Shown here: positions 1 through 7,366 of the stretch, one piece after another
Layout: each line of letters opens with the position of its first letter
How positions within the stretch are numbered: the stretch's first letter is position 1
NCBI GenBank assembly: GCA_964445645.1
Contig: CAYULH010000090.1
Span: forward strand, 1 to 22,416
Length of the DNA: 22,416 nucleotides
Source of the DNA: Aureispira sp964445645
GTDB lineage: Bacteria; Bacteroidota; Bacteroidia; Chitinophagales; Saprospiraceae
Reading direction: 5' to 3'
The notes under the pieces: model-generated
Told to the model about the DNA's origin: nothing
Databases searched by the model: none
The model's input: the letters and a program-made list of their open reading frames with translations, nothing else
Translations under genes and position numbers: made by a program

Positions 1-104
1 CTCACGAAGTAAAATATCCGTTTTTTGTTGTAAAGAATTTTGAACGACTACTTAATCTTTATTATTAGAACATTATTGCCATTTTTGTTAACTAAAACTA
101 TTAA

Positions 105-2786
105 ATGACAACCTCTCCTCAACATCATGCGTTAGAAACGCTTTTTTTTTCCAACTTAGATGCGCTACGTGGAGTATGGAACGCCAATAATGCAAGCAGT
201 GTTTTACTTTCTTTGGTTTTTTACAAACGCATCTTGGCCTTGTGCCAAGAGGGCGAACTGCCTTTTTTGCAGCCCCTCCCCACTGATTATCAATGGAGTA
301 CTGTATTTAAGTCCAATACGCTACAAGACACTTCCAAGGCCATAGAGCAGCTTACCCAAACACTGCTGAATTTTGCCGAGCGCAATGCTGTATTGGGCAA
401 TATTTTTTCGCCTTTGGCACGAGCACTTGAGGAGGAACAAAATGGGCAACTCTTACGGCAAGTGGTTTTATTATTAGAAGAATTAGATTTTTCTAAAGCT
501 GCTATTTCAATTGAGGAGTTTGGTCATTTTTTTAATAATGCCCTGTACAAAACAGCCCTAAGGGCTGGCAAAATAGGCGTAAGAAGAACTACCCCCAAAT
601 CTATTAACAAACTAATAGCAGCTTTGGCCAAGCCTCAGCCACAAGAAATTGTTTATGATCCCACTGCTGGACAAGGTTCTACTTTTATTGCCCTGCTTAG
701 AGCCTGTCCGAACCTGCAAATATATGGGCAAGAAGAAAATATTCACATTTGGGCACTTTGTAAAATGAACCTGTGGGCCAATGGAGCTTACAAAGCGCAT
801 ATTGTCAACAGCAATGCCCTAACAGCACCAGAGGAAATTCACCCCAAGGCTGATATTGCCATTGCCCATTTTCCATTTGGTCAGGCCATACCTAGTGAAC
901 TCATCAGACAACAATCGTACACATCCATTCCCTTTGATGTCAATATGCCCAAAGTAGCAGGCAATAGTTTGTTTATACAACAAATGCTATCTAGGATGAA
1001 AGAAGATACAGGCCGTTTATTGGCGGTTCTGCCTATTCAGAGTTTGACCAATGGACGTGATGATAGAAAACTACGTGAGTTTCTTATTCGAAGAGATTTG
1101 CTAGAGGCCGTTATTACCCTTCCTTATGGTTTGCTACAAACCACAGGAATTCCTATCTGTATTCTGGTAGTCAATCAACAAAAACAACTGTCGAAAAAAG
1201 GGCATATTTTATTTATCAATGGTGCCAATCTTCGAGTTGATACCCAATACAAACTTCAACGCCGTCTCACCAATACACACATTGAGGCTATTGCTCAAGT
1301 ATTACACCACCAACAAATTCCAGAGCTGGAAGAATTGGATACTTGTATTTCTAAGGTGTCCATTCACAATGTTATTCTCAATGATTATAATTTGGATGCC
1401 AAGCGTTATGCCTCTCCTTTTATAGCCCAACTCAAGGCACTAGAGGATCATGGCCAACTGATACAATTGGAACAAATTTTTCGTTCAGAACGCCCTCATT
1501 TGTGGTTTGATGAAACCCCTCAACAGGATTTGCCCTACGTTTGTCCAGAAAATCTAAGTATTTCTATTACCAATTATTCTATTGAAATAGAACAACTCCC
1601 TACTACCAACCAAGTAAAACAGGTTGCAGGGCGTATGATTAATGAATCCATGCTCCTAGTCAATCGTTCTGGCCGCCATTTTAAGGCGAGTTATTTTACA
1701 TACAATCAGCTCCCTATCTTGGTCAATGAAGATATTATGACCTTTAGGATAGATGAACAGAAGATTTTGGTCGAATATCTCATTTTGCAATTGCATGATA
1801 GTTTGTTTAGACAACAGCTTGATATGTACAAAACAGACGATCAGCACAAGATTATCAGAGAGGGGCAGTTTGAGCTGTTGCAAATTAATCTGCCTTCGAT
1901 AGAGGAGCAAACACAAATTATTAGGGAAACTAAAATTCGATTATTACAAGAAGAAGAACAAAAAGTAGAGCAGCTCCGAAAGGATTTAAACTTAGGAAAA
2001 CAAGAAGCTCAAAACAAACAACATAAGATTATTTCTTCGCTACAACATGAATTGGGCAATCGTCTGCCTGCTGTTCTGACAGAAATCAAAAACCTAAAAG
2101 ATTATCTCAAGGATAAGGAAGAGGAAGCTAGTAGTATTGATTTTTCAGAAGCCATTTTTCCAGTGTTTCAGGACGAAGAAGAAAGCAATGTAGATAACTT
2201 GGGTACCGTTATAGACCGAATAGAGGCCATGCTGGTACACTCTATTAATAGCTTGGATTCGACCAGTGCCATTATCAAAGCAGATAGAAGCAAATTAAAT
2301 TTGGAACCTGTGAAGATCAAGGCATTTTTGGAAACTGTTCAGCAGACTTATGCGGCAGACAAAGCCTTTGATATTAGGATTGAGGTAGAAGAAGACCAAC
2401 ATGGTAACGAAATTTTGATTTTTGGGCTACTGGATAAAACACAAATGACTACCTTGTTGACGAATCTAATCGACAATGCCAAACGCCATGGTTTTGTTAA
2501 TGCAGATAAACATTATACCATTTATTTCAAAGTAGGGCTTTCTGTAGATGGGCAAGAAGTTGTTTTGGAATACAAAAACGATGGTCGCCCCTTCCCTAGT
2601 CATTTTTCTTTTGAGGACTTTATCAGCTATGGCAATTATGCAGGCAGTACAGGTCACTCTGGTATTGGCGGCTATTTAATTCACCAAATCATAGAAAACC
2701 ACAATGGTAACATAGCTTATCGCCCCCCTTTAGATCCTCACGATCCATTTAAAGTACATTTTGAAATAACACTACCCGCAATTTAA
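105..2786 (+). CDS. N6-adenine DNA methylase (HsdM-like) / specificity half / histidine-kinase-like ATPase fusion
   Basis: Fusion protein of 893 residues. Residues 1-170 resemble the HsdM helical N-terminus. Residues 180-360 resemble the N6-methylase fold: SAM motif I DPTAGQGS (185-192), then a degenerate motif IV HFPF (255-258) where active enzymes have NPPF/Y. The HsdM-type sequence DYNLDAKRY (427-435) follows. Residues about 450-605 look like one HsdS target-recognition half ending in LPSIEEQ (596-602), typical of the end of an HsdS TRD. A coiled coil (about 605-645) leads to a DHp-like helix with HELGNRLP (H648), an N-box NLIDNAKRH (787-795), a G1-like NDGRP (825-829) and a G2-like GHSGIGGYL (850-858), which together make a GHKL/HATPase domain. 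No membrane segment is visible, so it is likely cytoplasmic. Its partner gene is the ROK kinase 10 bp downstream. No hsdR or response regulator is in view. Domain reading is firm; function (DNA-sensing signalling or defence regulation) is inference. Confidence 0.85.
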   Translation: MTTSPQHHALETLFFSNLDALRGVWNANNASSVLLSLVFYKRILALCQEGELPFLQPLPTDYQWSTVFKSNTLQDTSKAIEQLTQTLLNFAERNAVLGNIFSPLARALEEEQNGQLLRQVVLLLEELDFSKAAISIEEFGHFFNNALYKTALRAGKIGVRRTTPKSINKLIAALAKPQPQEIVYDPTAGQGSTFIALLRACPNLQIYGQEENIHIWALCKMNLWANGAYKAHIVNSNALTAPEEIHPKADIAIAHFPFGQAIPSELIRQQSYTSIPFDVNMPKVAGNSLFIQQMLSRMKEDTGRLLAVLPIQSLTNGRDDRKLREFLIRRDLLEAVITLPYGLLQTTGIPICILVVNQQKQLSKKGHILFINGANLRVDTQYKLQRRLTNTHIEAIAQVLHHQQIPELEELDTCISKVSIHNVILNDYNLDAKRYASPFIAQLKALEDHGQLIQLEQIFRSERPHLWFDETPQQDLPYVCPENLSISITNYSIEIEQLPTTNQVKQVAGRMINESMLLVNRSGRHFKASYFTYNQLPILVNEDIMTFRIDEQKILVEYLILQLHDSLFRQQLDMYKTDDQHKIIREGQFELLQINLPSIEEQTQIIRETKIRLLQEEEQKVEQLRKDLNLGKQEAQNKQHKIISSLQHELGNRLPAVLTEIKNLKDYLKDKEEEASSIDFSEAIFPVFQDEEESNVDNLGTVIDRIEAMLVHSINSLDSTSAIIKADRSKLNLEPVKIKAFLETVQQTYAADKAFDIRIEVEEDQHGNEILIFGLLDKTQMTTLLTNLIDNAKRHGFVNADKHYTIYFKVGLSVDGQEVVLEYKNDGRPFPSHFSFEDFISYGNYAGSTGHSGIGGYLIHQIIENHNGNIAYRPPLDPHDPFKVHFEITLPAI

Positions 2787-2796
2787 TTATCATACT

Positions 2797-3756
2797 ATGA
2801 GTACTACAAACATCGCTATTGGAGTTGGAATTGACATAGGAGGCACCAATACAGTCTGGGGCATCGTCAATAATGCAGGCCAAATTTTTGAAAAAGGCAA
2901 ACGCCGGACTAGAAATTACCCTACAGCAGAGTTTTTCGTACAAGAAATCTCCAAGGATATTAGAGAGATGCTTCGAAAAAATCCTCAATATGAGCTGAAA
3001 GGTATTGGAATTGGTGCTCCTAATGCGAATTTTTTCAAAGGCACTATAGAGTCTGCTCCCAATCTCCTCTGGAAAGGTATTGTTCCGCTCAAGGCCCTTT
3101 TTCAACAACAGTTTGAGGAAATACCTATATGGGTAACCAATGATGCGAATGCCGCAGCTATTGGTGAACAACTGTTTGGGGTAGCACGAGACCACAAAGA
3201 TTTTCTAGTTGTTACATTGGGTACAGGAGTAGGAAGTGGTTTTGTGGTCAATGGAGAAGTGATGTACGGACACGATGGTTTTGCAGGCGAATTGGGGCAT
3301 GTAACTGTAGAATATGATGGACGATTGTGTGGTTGTGGCCGCAAAGGATGTTTAGAAACCTATACGTCAGCTACAGGAATTGTACGCACAGCGGTAGAAC
3401 GTCTGGGCAGCTATAAAGGAGAGACAATGTTACGCATCCAAGAAACACTAAGTGCCCAAACTATTGCCTATTGTGCAGAAAATGGGGATAAATTGGCCTT
3501 GGAAATTTTTGACTTAACGGCTAAAAAATTGGGCCGAAGCCTAGCCAATGTGGTTGCTATTACAAGTCCTTCATTGATTGTTTTGTTTGGAGGGCTGGCC
3601 AAATCTGGTGCTCTTATTTTGGAGCCGACTCGACGTTATATGGAGGAGAGTTTGTTGAATATATTTAAGAACAAAGTGGTGTTGGCGTTATCTACCATCC
3701 CTGAAAATGATGCCGCTATATTGGGCACTGCTGCCTTGGTATGGAAACATCAATAG
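2797..3756 (+). CDS. ROK family sugar kinase (glucokinase-like)
   Basis: Cytoplasmic ATP-dependent sugar kinase of 319 residues, the usual ROK length. It shows the phosphate-binding motif GIDIGGTN (11-18), the catalytic aspartate in TNDANAA (D116), the second phosphate motif GTGVGSG (142-148), and the ROK zinc site GELGH (H168) with CGCGRKGC (C178, C180, C185). Glucose is the likeliest substrate because the GELGH and zinc-loop arrangement is that of ROK glucokinases, but N-acetylmannosamine or other hexoses are possible. There is no N-terminal helix-turn-helix, so it is a kinase and not a NagC/Mlc-type repressor. It starts 10 bp after the methylase/kinase fusion and is probably co-transcribed with it. 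Whether the two act together is unknown. Its stop codon lies beside a palindromic repeat that separates it from convergent paaC. Confidence 0.9.
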   Translation: MSTTNIAIGVGIDIGGTNTVWGIVNNAGQIFEKGKRRTRNYPTAEFFVQEISKDIREMLRKNPQYELKGIGIGAPNANFFKGTIESAPNLLWKGIVPLKALFQQQFEEIPIWVTNDANAAAIGEQLFGVARDHKDFLVVTLGTGVGSGFVVNGEVMYGHDGFAGELGHVTVEYDGRLCGCGRKGCLETYTSATGIVRTAVERLGSYKGETMLRIQETLSAQTIAYCAENGDKLALEIFDLTAKKLGRSLANVVAITSPSLIVLFGGLAKSGALILEPTRRYMEESLLNIFKNKVVLALSTIPENDAAILGTAALVWKHQ

Positions 3757-3789
3757 TGGTAGGGGTGTATTGCAATACGCCCCTACTAC
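3756..3789. repeat. 28-bp palindromic repeat (REP-like), copy A
   Basis: The core at 3759-3786 has left half GTAGGGGTGTATTG and right half CAATACGCCCCTAC, a near-perfect palindrome whose only flaw is one T-G pair. Outer bases extend the pairing to 3756-3789. It fills almost the whole 38-bp gap between the convergent ROK and paaC genes and may act as a bidirectional terminator, although there is no long T run. It matches the core at 4664-4691 in 23 of 28 positions. Confidence 0.8.
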
Positions 3790-3794
3790 GCTTG

Positions 3795-4553
3795 TCACCA
3801 TTCCATATTGGGGTAGGCGCGTTGCATCCATTGCATTTCTGCCAAAATTAGTCCCATTTGCTCGGAGTGGCGACCTTGCTTACCGCCTTTTTGCATCCAA
3901 CTATCTTTGGGACGCTCTAGGGTAGCTTCCTTGAGAATGGCCTCTACTCGTTCTAACCAAAGCACCTTTACAGCAGCCAAATCCACTCCAACCCCCGCTT
4001 CTTGCATGGCTTGGTCTATTTCATCAGCCTCAAACAACTCCCCTGTATAGGGCCAGAGTTCATCAATAGCTGCTTGCATTTTTTGGTGGCTTTCTTCTGT
4101 ACCATCCCCTAAACGAATCACCCATTCTGCACTGTATCGGTAGTGATAATTGAGTTCTTTGATGGCCTTCTCTGCTATGGCTACCAGTTGTTGGTCTGTG
4201 CTGTTGCACAAAGCTGCATAAAAGTGATAGTTAAAACTATCAAATAAAAATTGACGAGCAATAGTATCTGCAAAATTACCATTGGCTTGCTCTACCAACA
4301 ATACATTCTTAAAATCGCGAATGTCACGCAAGAACGCCAAATCATCTTCGGATCGGCCTTTGCCCTCTACTTCGGCAGCATATTGCAACAAGGAGCGTGA
4401 ATGCCCTACCAAATCCAAAGCAATATTGGTCAATCCAATATCCGTTTCCAAGTTGGGACCATGCCCACACCACTCCGAAACTCGATGCCCCAAAATCAGG
4501 GCATTATCTGCAATACGCAAAACGTATTCTAATAAAAGTTCTTTATGTTCCAC
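3795..4553 (-). CDS. paaC: Phenylacetyl-CoA epoxidase subunit PaaC
   Basis: Structural, non-catalytic ferritin-like subunit of the phenylacetyl-CoA 1,2-epoxidase, which partners PaaA in the heterocomplex that converts phenylacetyl-CoA to the ring epoxide. Recognisable family stretches are ADNALILGHRVSEWCGHGP near the N-terminus, LTNIALDLVGHSRSLLQYA (about 41-59), the middle FLFDSFNYHFYAAL and LNYHYRYSAEWVIRLGDGT, and ELWPYTGELF (about 165-174). No ATG is in frame near the family start. GTG at 4553 gives 252 residues, close to E. coli PaaC (about 248), and sits just before EHKELLLEY, so I chose it. The open frame continues upstream through a tandem repeat and part of paaB, which is not credible coding. 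It is the last gene of the paaABC run and faces the ROK gene. Start choice is inference; identity is firm. Confidence 0.93.
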   Translation of the reverse strand: MEHKELLLEYVLRIADNALILGHRVSEWCGHGPNLETDIGLTNIALDLVGHSRSLLQYAAEVEGKGRSEDDLAFLRDIRDFKNVLLVEQANGNFADTIARQFLFDSFNYHFYAALCNSTDQQLVAIAEKAIKELNYHYRYSAEWVIRLGDGTEESHQKMQAAIDELWPYTGELFEADEIDQAMQEAGVGVDLAAVKVLWLERVEAILKEATLERPKDSWMQKGGKQGRHSEQMGLILAEMQWMQRAYPNMEW

Positions 4554-4588
4554 TGGTATTATGTTTGTATTTTTTCTGATAATTTGCC

Positions 4589-4697
4589 GCACATGTCGGG
4601 GCGGATTGCCGGCACATGTACGGGCGGATTGCCAGCACATGTCGGGGCGGATTGCCGGCACATGTAGGGGCGGATTGCCAGCCGCCCCTACATGTGC
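4589..4697. repeat. Tandem 23-bp array plus inverted arm, copy B of the palindromic repeat
   Basis: There are four head-to-tail 23-bp units at 4589-4611, 4612-4634, 4635-4657 and 4658-4680. Each begins GCACATGT and ends in CGGATTGCC plus G or A. An inverted partial copy follows at 4682-4697. Unit 4 and the inverted copy form a perfect 16-bp stem (4658-4673 with 4682-4697) around an 8-base loop. The core at 4664-4691 is the same 28-bp palindrome as at 3759-3786. The inverted arm contains the last codons and stop of paaB. It lies between paaB and paaC, so it may shape the mRNA there; a role as a terminator is doubtful because no T run follows. Confidence 0.9.
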
Positions 4698-5044
4698 CCA
4701 ATTTCGTCGGGAATATCGTAAAATGTAGGATGACGATAAGGCTTGGTTTTGGCTGCCTNNNNNNNNNNGTCTCGTGGGTCGGCCTCGGCGAACGAGTGGA
4801 CCTGACGTACTGATACTGGCATTGACATGGGGGTGACTGCTCCTTCTTCTGGAGCAGAGGCCGTAATGTGTTTGGACTCCACTACCCAAATGCTCACACC
4901 TTCTTGGCGGCGTGTATACACATCTCTTGCGTTTTCGATTGCCATTTGCTCATCGGCAGCGTGCAAGCTCCCTGCGTGTTTGTGGTGCAGTCCTGCTTTG
5001 CTTCTGATAAAAACCTCCCACAATGGCCAGTCTTTTTTTGACAT
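4688..5044 (-). CDS. paaB: Phenylacetyl-CoA epoxidase subunit PaaB (interrupted by an assembly gap)
   Basis: Small subunit that bridges PaaAC heterodimers in phenylacetyl-CoA epoxidase. The N-terminal part is a clear match (WPLWEVFIRSKAGL, HAGSLHAADEQMA, ENARDVYTRRQEGVSIWVV), and the C-terminus KPYRHPTFYDIPDEIGHM is equally typical. E. coli PaaB is about 95 residues; this frame gives 118. The excess is residues about 69-92 plus the 10-N gap (4759-4768), where the family normally has only a short FFDPA-like linker. That stretch is GC-rich and unlike PaaB, so the true gene is probably close to 95 residues and the join is artificial. The stop codon and final His-Met codons lie inside the stem of the downstream hairpin. 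It starts 51 bp after the end of paaA and belongs to the same operon. Confidence 0.9.
   Translation of the reverse strand: MSKKDWPLWEVFIRSKAGLHHKHAGSLHAADEQMAIENARDVYTRRQEGVSIWVVESKHITASAPEEGAVTPMSMPVSVRQVHSFAEADPRDXXXXAAKTKPYRHPTFYDIPDEIGHM
4759..4768. other. Scaffold gap (10 N) in paaB
   Basis: This is a run of ten undetermined bases. The sequence on its right, about 4769-4845, is richer in GC than its surroundings and encodes residues that do not align with PaaB, so it is probably a mis-joined contig end. The exact right-hand junction cannot be placed by eye. Confidence 0.85.
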
Positions 5045-5095
5045 AACTTTATACTTTTATTCTGTCCTAATACGTAGAACTTTAGTGTTCAATGG

Positions 5096-6049
5096 TTATA
5101 ATTCTTTAGCAGCTCTTCGTGCTGCTCGTTTTTCGGCGTGCGCCATAGCTGCTTCTCTGACCCAAGCACCTTCCTTATATGCCTTGTTGCGAGCTTTGAG
5201 TCGTTGGGCATTGCAAGGGCCACCCCCTTTTACTACTTGCCAAAATTCTTCCCAGTCAATTTCACCAAAGTCGTAATGCCCACGCTCTTCATTCCATTTC
5301 AAATCCTTGTCGGGAATGGTCAAGCCCAAGAACTCGGCTTGTGGCACGGTGGCATCTACAAAGGCTTGACGCAATTCATCATTAGATTTGCGCTTGATTT
5401 TCCAAGCCATAGATTGTGCAGAGTGGGTAGAGGCAGCATCATTGGGACCAAACATCATCAAGGAAGGCCACCACCAACGATTGAGCGCATCTTGTGCCAT
5501 TGCTTTTTGTTCGGGAGTTCCCTGTGCCAGTTTCATGGTAATTTCGTAGCCTTGACGCTGGTGAAAACTCTCCTCCTTGCAGATACGTACCATAGCACGG
5601 GCATAAGGGCCATAAGAAGCACGGGTAAGCATAACTTGGTTCATGATGGCGGCACCATCTACCAACCAACCTACAGCACCTATATCCGCCCAAGTCAGCG
5701 TAGGATAATTAAAAATACTGGAGTATTTGGCTTTTCCAGAGTTGAGATCTTCAAACATCTGTTCTCTAGAAATACCTAATGTTTCGGCAGCACTGTACAA
5801 ATACAAGCCATGTCCTGCTTCATCTTGAACTTTGGCCAACAAGCCAATTTTGCGCCGCAAGGAAGGCGCTCGCTTGATCCAGTTTCCCTCTGGCAACATC
5901 CCTACAATTTCGGAATGTGCATGTTGAGAAATTTGGCGAATGAGTGTTTTGCGATATTTTTCGGGCATCCAATCCTTGGGCTCGATCTTGATTTCAGCAT
6001 CTACCTTTGCCTGAAATTTGGCCTCTAGGTTTTCTATTGTATTTTCCAT
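5096..6049 (-). CDS. paaA: Phenylacetyl-CoA epoxidase catalytic subunit PaaA
   Basis: Catalytic diiron subunit of phenylacetyl-CoA 1,2-epoxidase, which uses O2 and electrons from PaaE to form ring-1,2-epoxyphenylacetyl-CoA. Its 317 residues match the family (E. coli PaaA about 309). Diiron ligand motifs are visible: E47 in SEIVGM, E77-x2-H80 in DEAGH, and E160-x2-H163 in KEESFHQRQG. The family stretches LLAKVQDEAGHGLYLY and WVDGAAIMNQ-like (WLVDGAAIMNQ, 128-138) are intact. The Lys/Ala/Arg-rich C-terminus (AHAEKRAARRAAKEL) is an extra tail. It is the first gene of the paaABC operon. A 192-bp spacer to paaE holds a TetR-type operator 84 bp before the start codon, suggesting separate, repressible transcription. 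Confidence 0.96.
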   Translation of the reverse strand: MENTIENLEAKFQAKVDAEIKIEPKDWMPEKYRKTLIRQISQHAHSEIVGMLPEGNWIKRAPSLRRKIGLLAKVQDEAGHGLYLYSAAETLGISREQMFEDLNSGKAKYSSIFNYPTLTWADIGAVGWLVDGAAIMNQVMLTRASYGPYARAMVRICKEESFHQRQGYEITMKLAQGTPEQKAMAQDALNRWWWPSLMMFGPNDAASTHSAQSMAWKIKRKSNDELRQAFVDATVPQAEFLGLTIPDKDLKWNEERGHYDFGEIDWEEFWQVVKGGGPCNAQRLKARNKAYKEGAWVREAAMAHAEKRAARRAAKEL

Positions 6050-6132
6050 AATATTTCTTATTTTGGGGATTCCAACACGGGGCTTTTTGCCTTTGTGTTA
6101 TTCATTTGGGGTCTAATTGCTGGTGTGTTGTA

Positions 6133-6146
6133 CGAACAACTGTTCG
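6133..6146. promoter_or_regulatory. Probable TetR (PaaR-like) operator upstream of paaA
   Basis: This is a perfect inverted repeat, CGAACA-AC-TGTTCG, in the spacer before paaA. The same palindrome with a different centre (AG) lies before the E1 gene at 10552-10565. From memory, the Thermus PaaR consensus is CNAACG-2N-CGTTNG, which these sites match except for one position in each arm. Binding by the TetR protein at 10771-11364 is inferred. Confidence 0.65.
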
Positions 6147-6241
6147 CATTCTTACTGTAATAATAAAAAACATTCACTTTTGGTTCTTGCCCAAAGAAAG
6201 TTCAATCATTTTTGACAATTATTCTACATAAACTACTGGCA

Positions 6242-7324
6242 CTAAACCTGATCAAAGTCTACTACTACTTTTTCGGTTGTTGGAAAAGATTGACAAGTCA
6301 GAATAAATCCTGCTTCTACCTCGTCTTCCTCTAGTGCATAATTGACTTCCATTTCTACCCTTCCTTCTATCAACTTGGCACGGCAAGTACAACACACGCC
6401 CCCCTTGCAGGCAAAGGGCAAATCTGCGCCTTGCTTAAGCGCTGCATCTAGCAAATTATCACTATCAAAAGGCAAATCAAACTGAAAGGCTTTGCCATCC
6501 AATCTAATCGTAACATCTGTTACTTTGCCTTTGTCTTGCTCCTTGGTTGCACGCTGACGCTCTTGCCCCAATTTGCCCAAGGGAGAGGTAAACAATTCAA
6601 AATGAATCTTTTTCGGGTCGAATCCTTGCTCTAATAAACTATCTCTAACCGCAAAAATCATAGGCTCTGGCCCACAAGAAAAACACTCATCAATAGCATT
6701 CACATCCAACAAGCGGGTAAAAATTTCTTGACATTTGTTTCGGTCAATACGGCCATTCATCAAAGGCGCATCCAATAGTTCACGACTCAAAAAATAATGC
6801 ACCGTCAACCGACTCATATACCTATTTTTGAGGGCTTCAATCTCTTCTTTGAATATGATAGAGCCTGTATTTTTATTGCCATACAATAAGGTAAAGCTAC
6901 TATTGGGTTCGGTTTCTAGCACGGCTTTTAGAATAGACAAAATAGGAGTAATACCACTTCCTGCGGCCACGCCTAGATAGTGTTTTTCATTATCAGTATG
7001 TAATTCTGTATAGAATTTGCCTGTAGGAGTCATCACCTCCAACTGATCCCCTTTTTTGAGTTGTTGATTGGCATAAGTAGAAAACTTACCATTGGGCACC
7101 TGCTTAATGGCTACACGCAATTCGGCTCCATTAGGACTACTGCAAATAGAATACGAACGCCTCACATCTTCACCATCTATATCCGCCTTGAGTGTCAAAT
7201 ATTGCCCTTGTATAAATCGGTACTGCTCTTTTAAATCTACTGGCACCTCAAAAGCAATAGAGCAACAATCTTTTGTCTCTTCATTAACATCGGCTATAGT
7301 CAATGTGTGAAAGGTTGGTTTCAT
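6242..7324 (-). CDS. paaE: Phenylacetyl-CoA epoxidase reductase PaaE
   Basis: Class IA-like oxidoreductase that passes electrons from NAD(P)H through FAD and a plant-type 2Fe-2S centre to the PaaA diiron site. It has 360 residues, the usual size. In order there is an FAD-binding barrel with RRSYSICS (55-62), the nucleotide-binding fold with GVAAGSGITPI (118-128) and CGPEPMI (217-223), and a C-terminal ferredoxin domain with cluster cysteines C306, C311 and C314 (CKGGVCCTC) and C344 (ILTCQS). It lies upstream of paaA on the same strand, 192 bp away, and 42 bp downstream of the stress-protein gene, with which it may be co-transcribed. Other ferredoxin-linked reductases share this layout, but the neighbours settle the assignment. 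Confidence 0.94.
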   Translation of the reverse strand: MKPTFHTLTIADVNEETKDCCSIAFEVPVDLKEQYRFIQGQYLTLKADIDGEDVRRSYSICSSPNGAELRVAIKQVPNGKFSTYANQQLKKGDQLEVMTPTGKFYTELHTDNEKHYLGVAAGSGITPILSILKAVLETEPNSSFTLLYGNKNTGSIIFKEEIEALKNRYMSRLTVHYFLSRELLDAPLMNGRIDRNKCQEIFTRLLDVNAIDECFSCGPEPMIFAVRDSLLEQGFDPKKIHFELFTSPLGKLGQERQRATKEQDKGKVTDVTIRLDGKAFQFDLPFDSDNLLDAALKQGADLPFACKGGVCCTCRAKLIEGRVEMEVNYALEEDEVEAGFILTCQSFPTTEKVVVDFDQV

Positions 7325-7366
7325 AGTAACAATAAGTTGAGCTAATAATTTAATACATGTAAAATT

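Noticed and set aside
105..2786. Complete type I restriction-modification system
   Set aside because: There is no HsdR helicase/nuclease, only one target-recognition half, and motif IV is degenerate.
4589..4697. CRISPR-like array
   Set aside because: The 23-bp units follow directly without unique spacers and there are no cas genes; it is a tandem repeat with a palindromic core.
4769..4783. Possible sequencing-adapter remnant at the gap edge (GTCTCGTGGG)
   Set aside because: The first ten bases resemble a transposase adapter end, but the match breaks after that and the characteristic adapter remainder is missing, so chance is likely.
4282..4813. Plus-strand open frames across paaC, the repeat and the gap
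   Set aside because: They are antisense to a firmly recognised gene or run through repeat units and undetermined bases, with no family resemblance.
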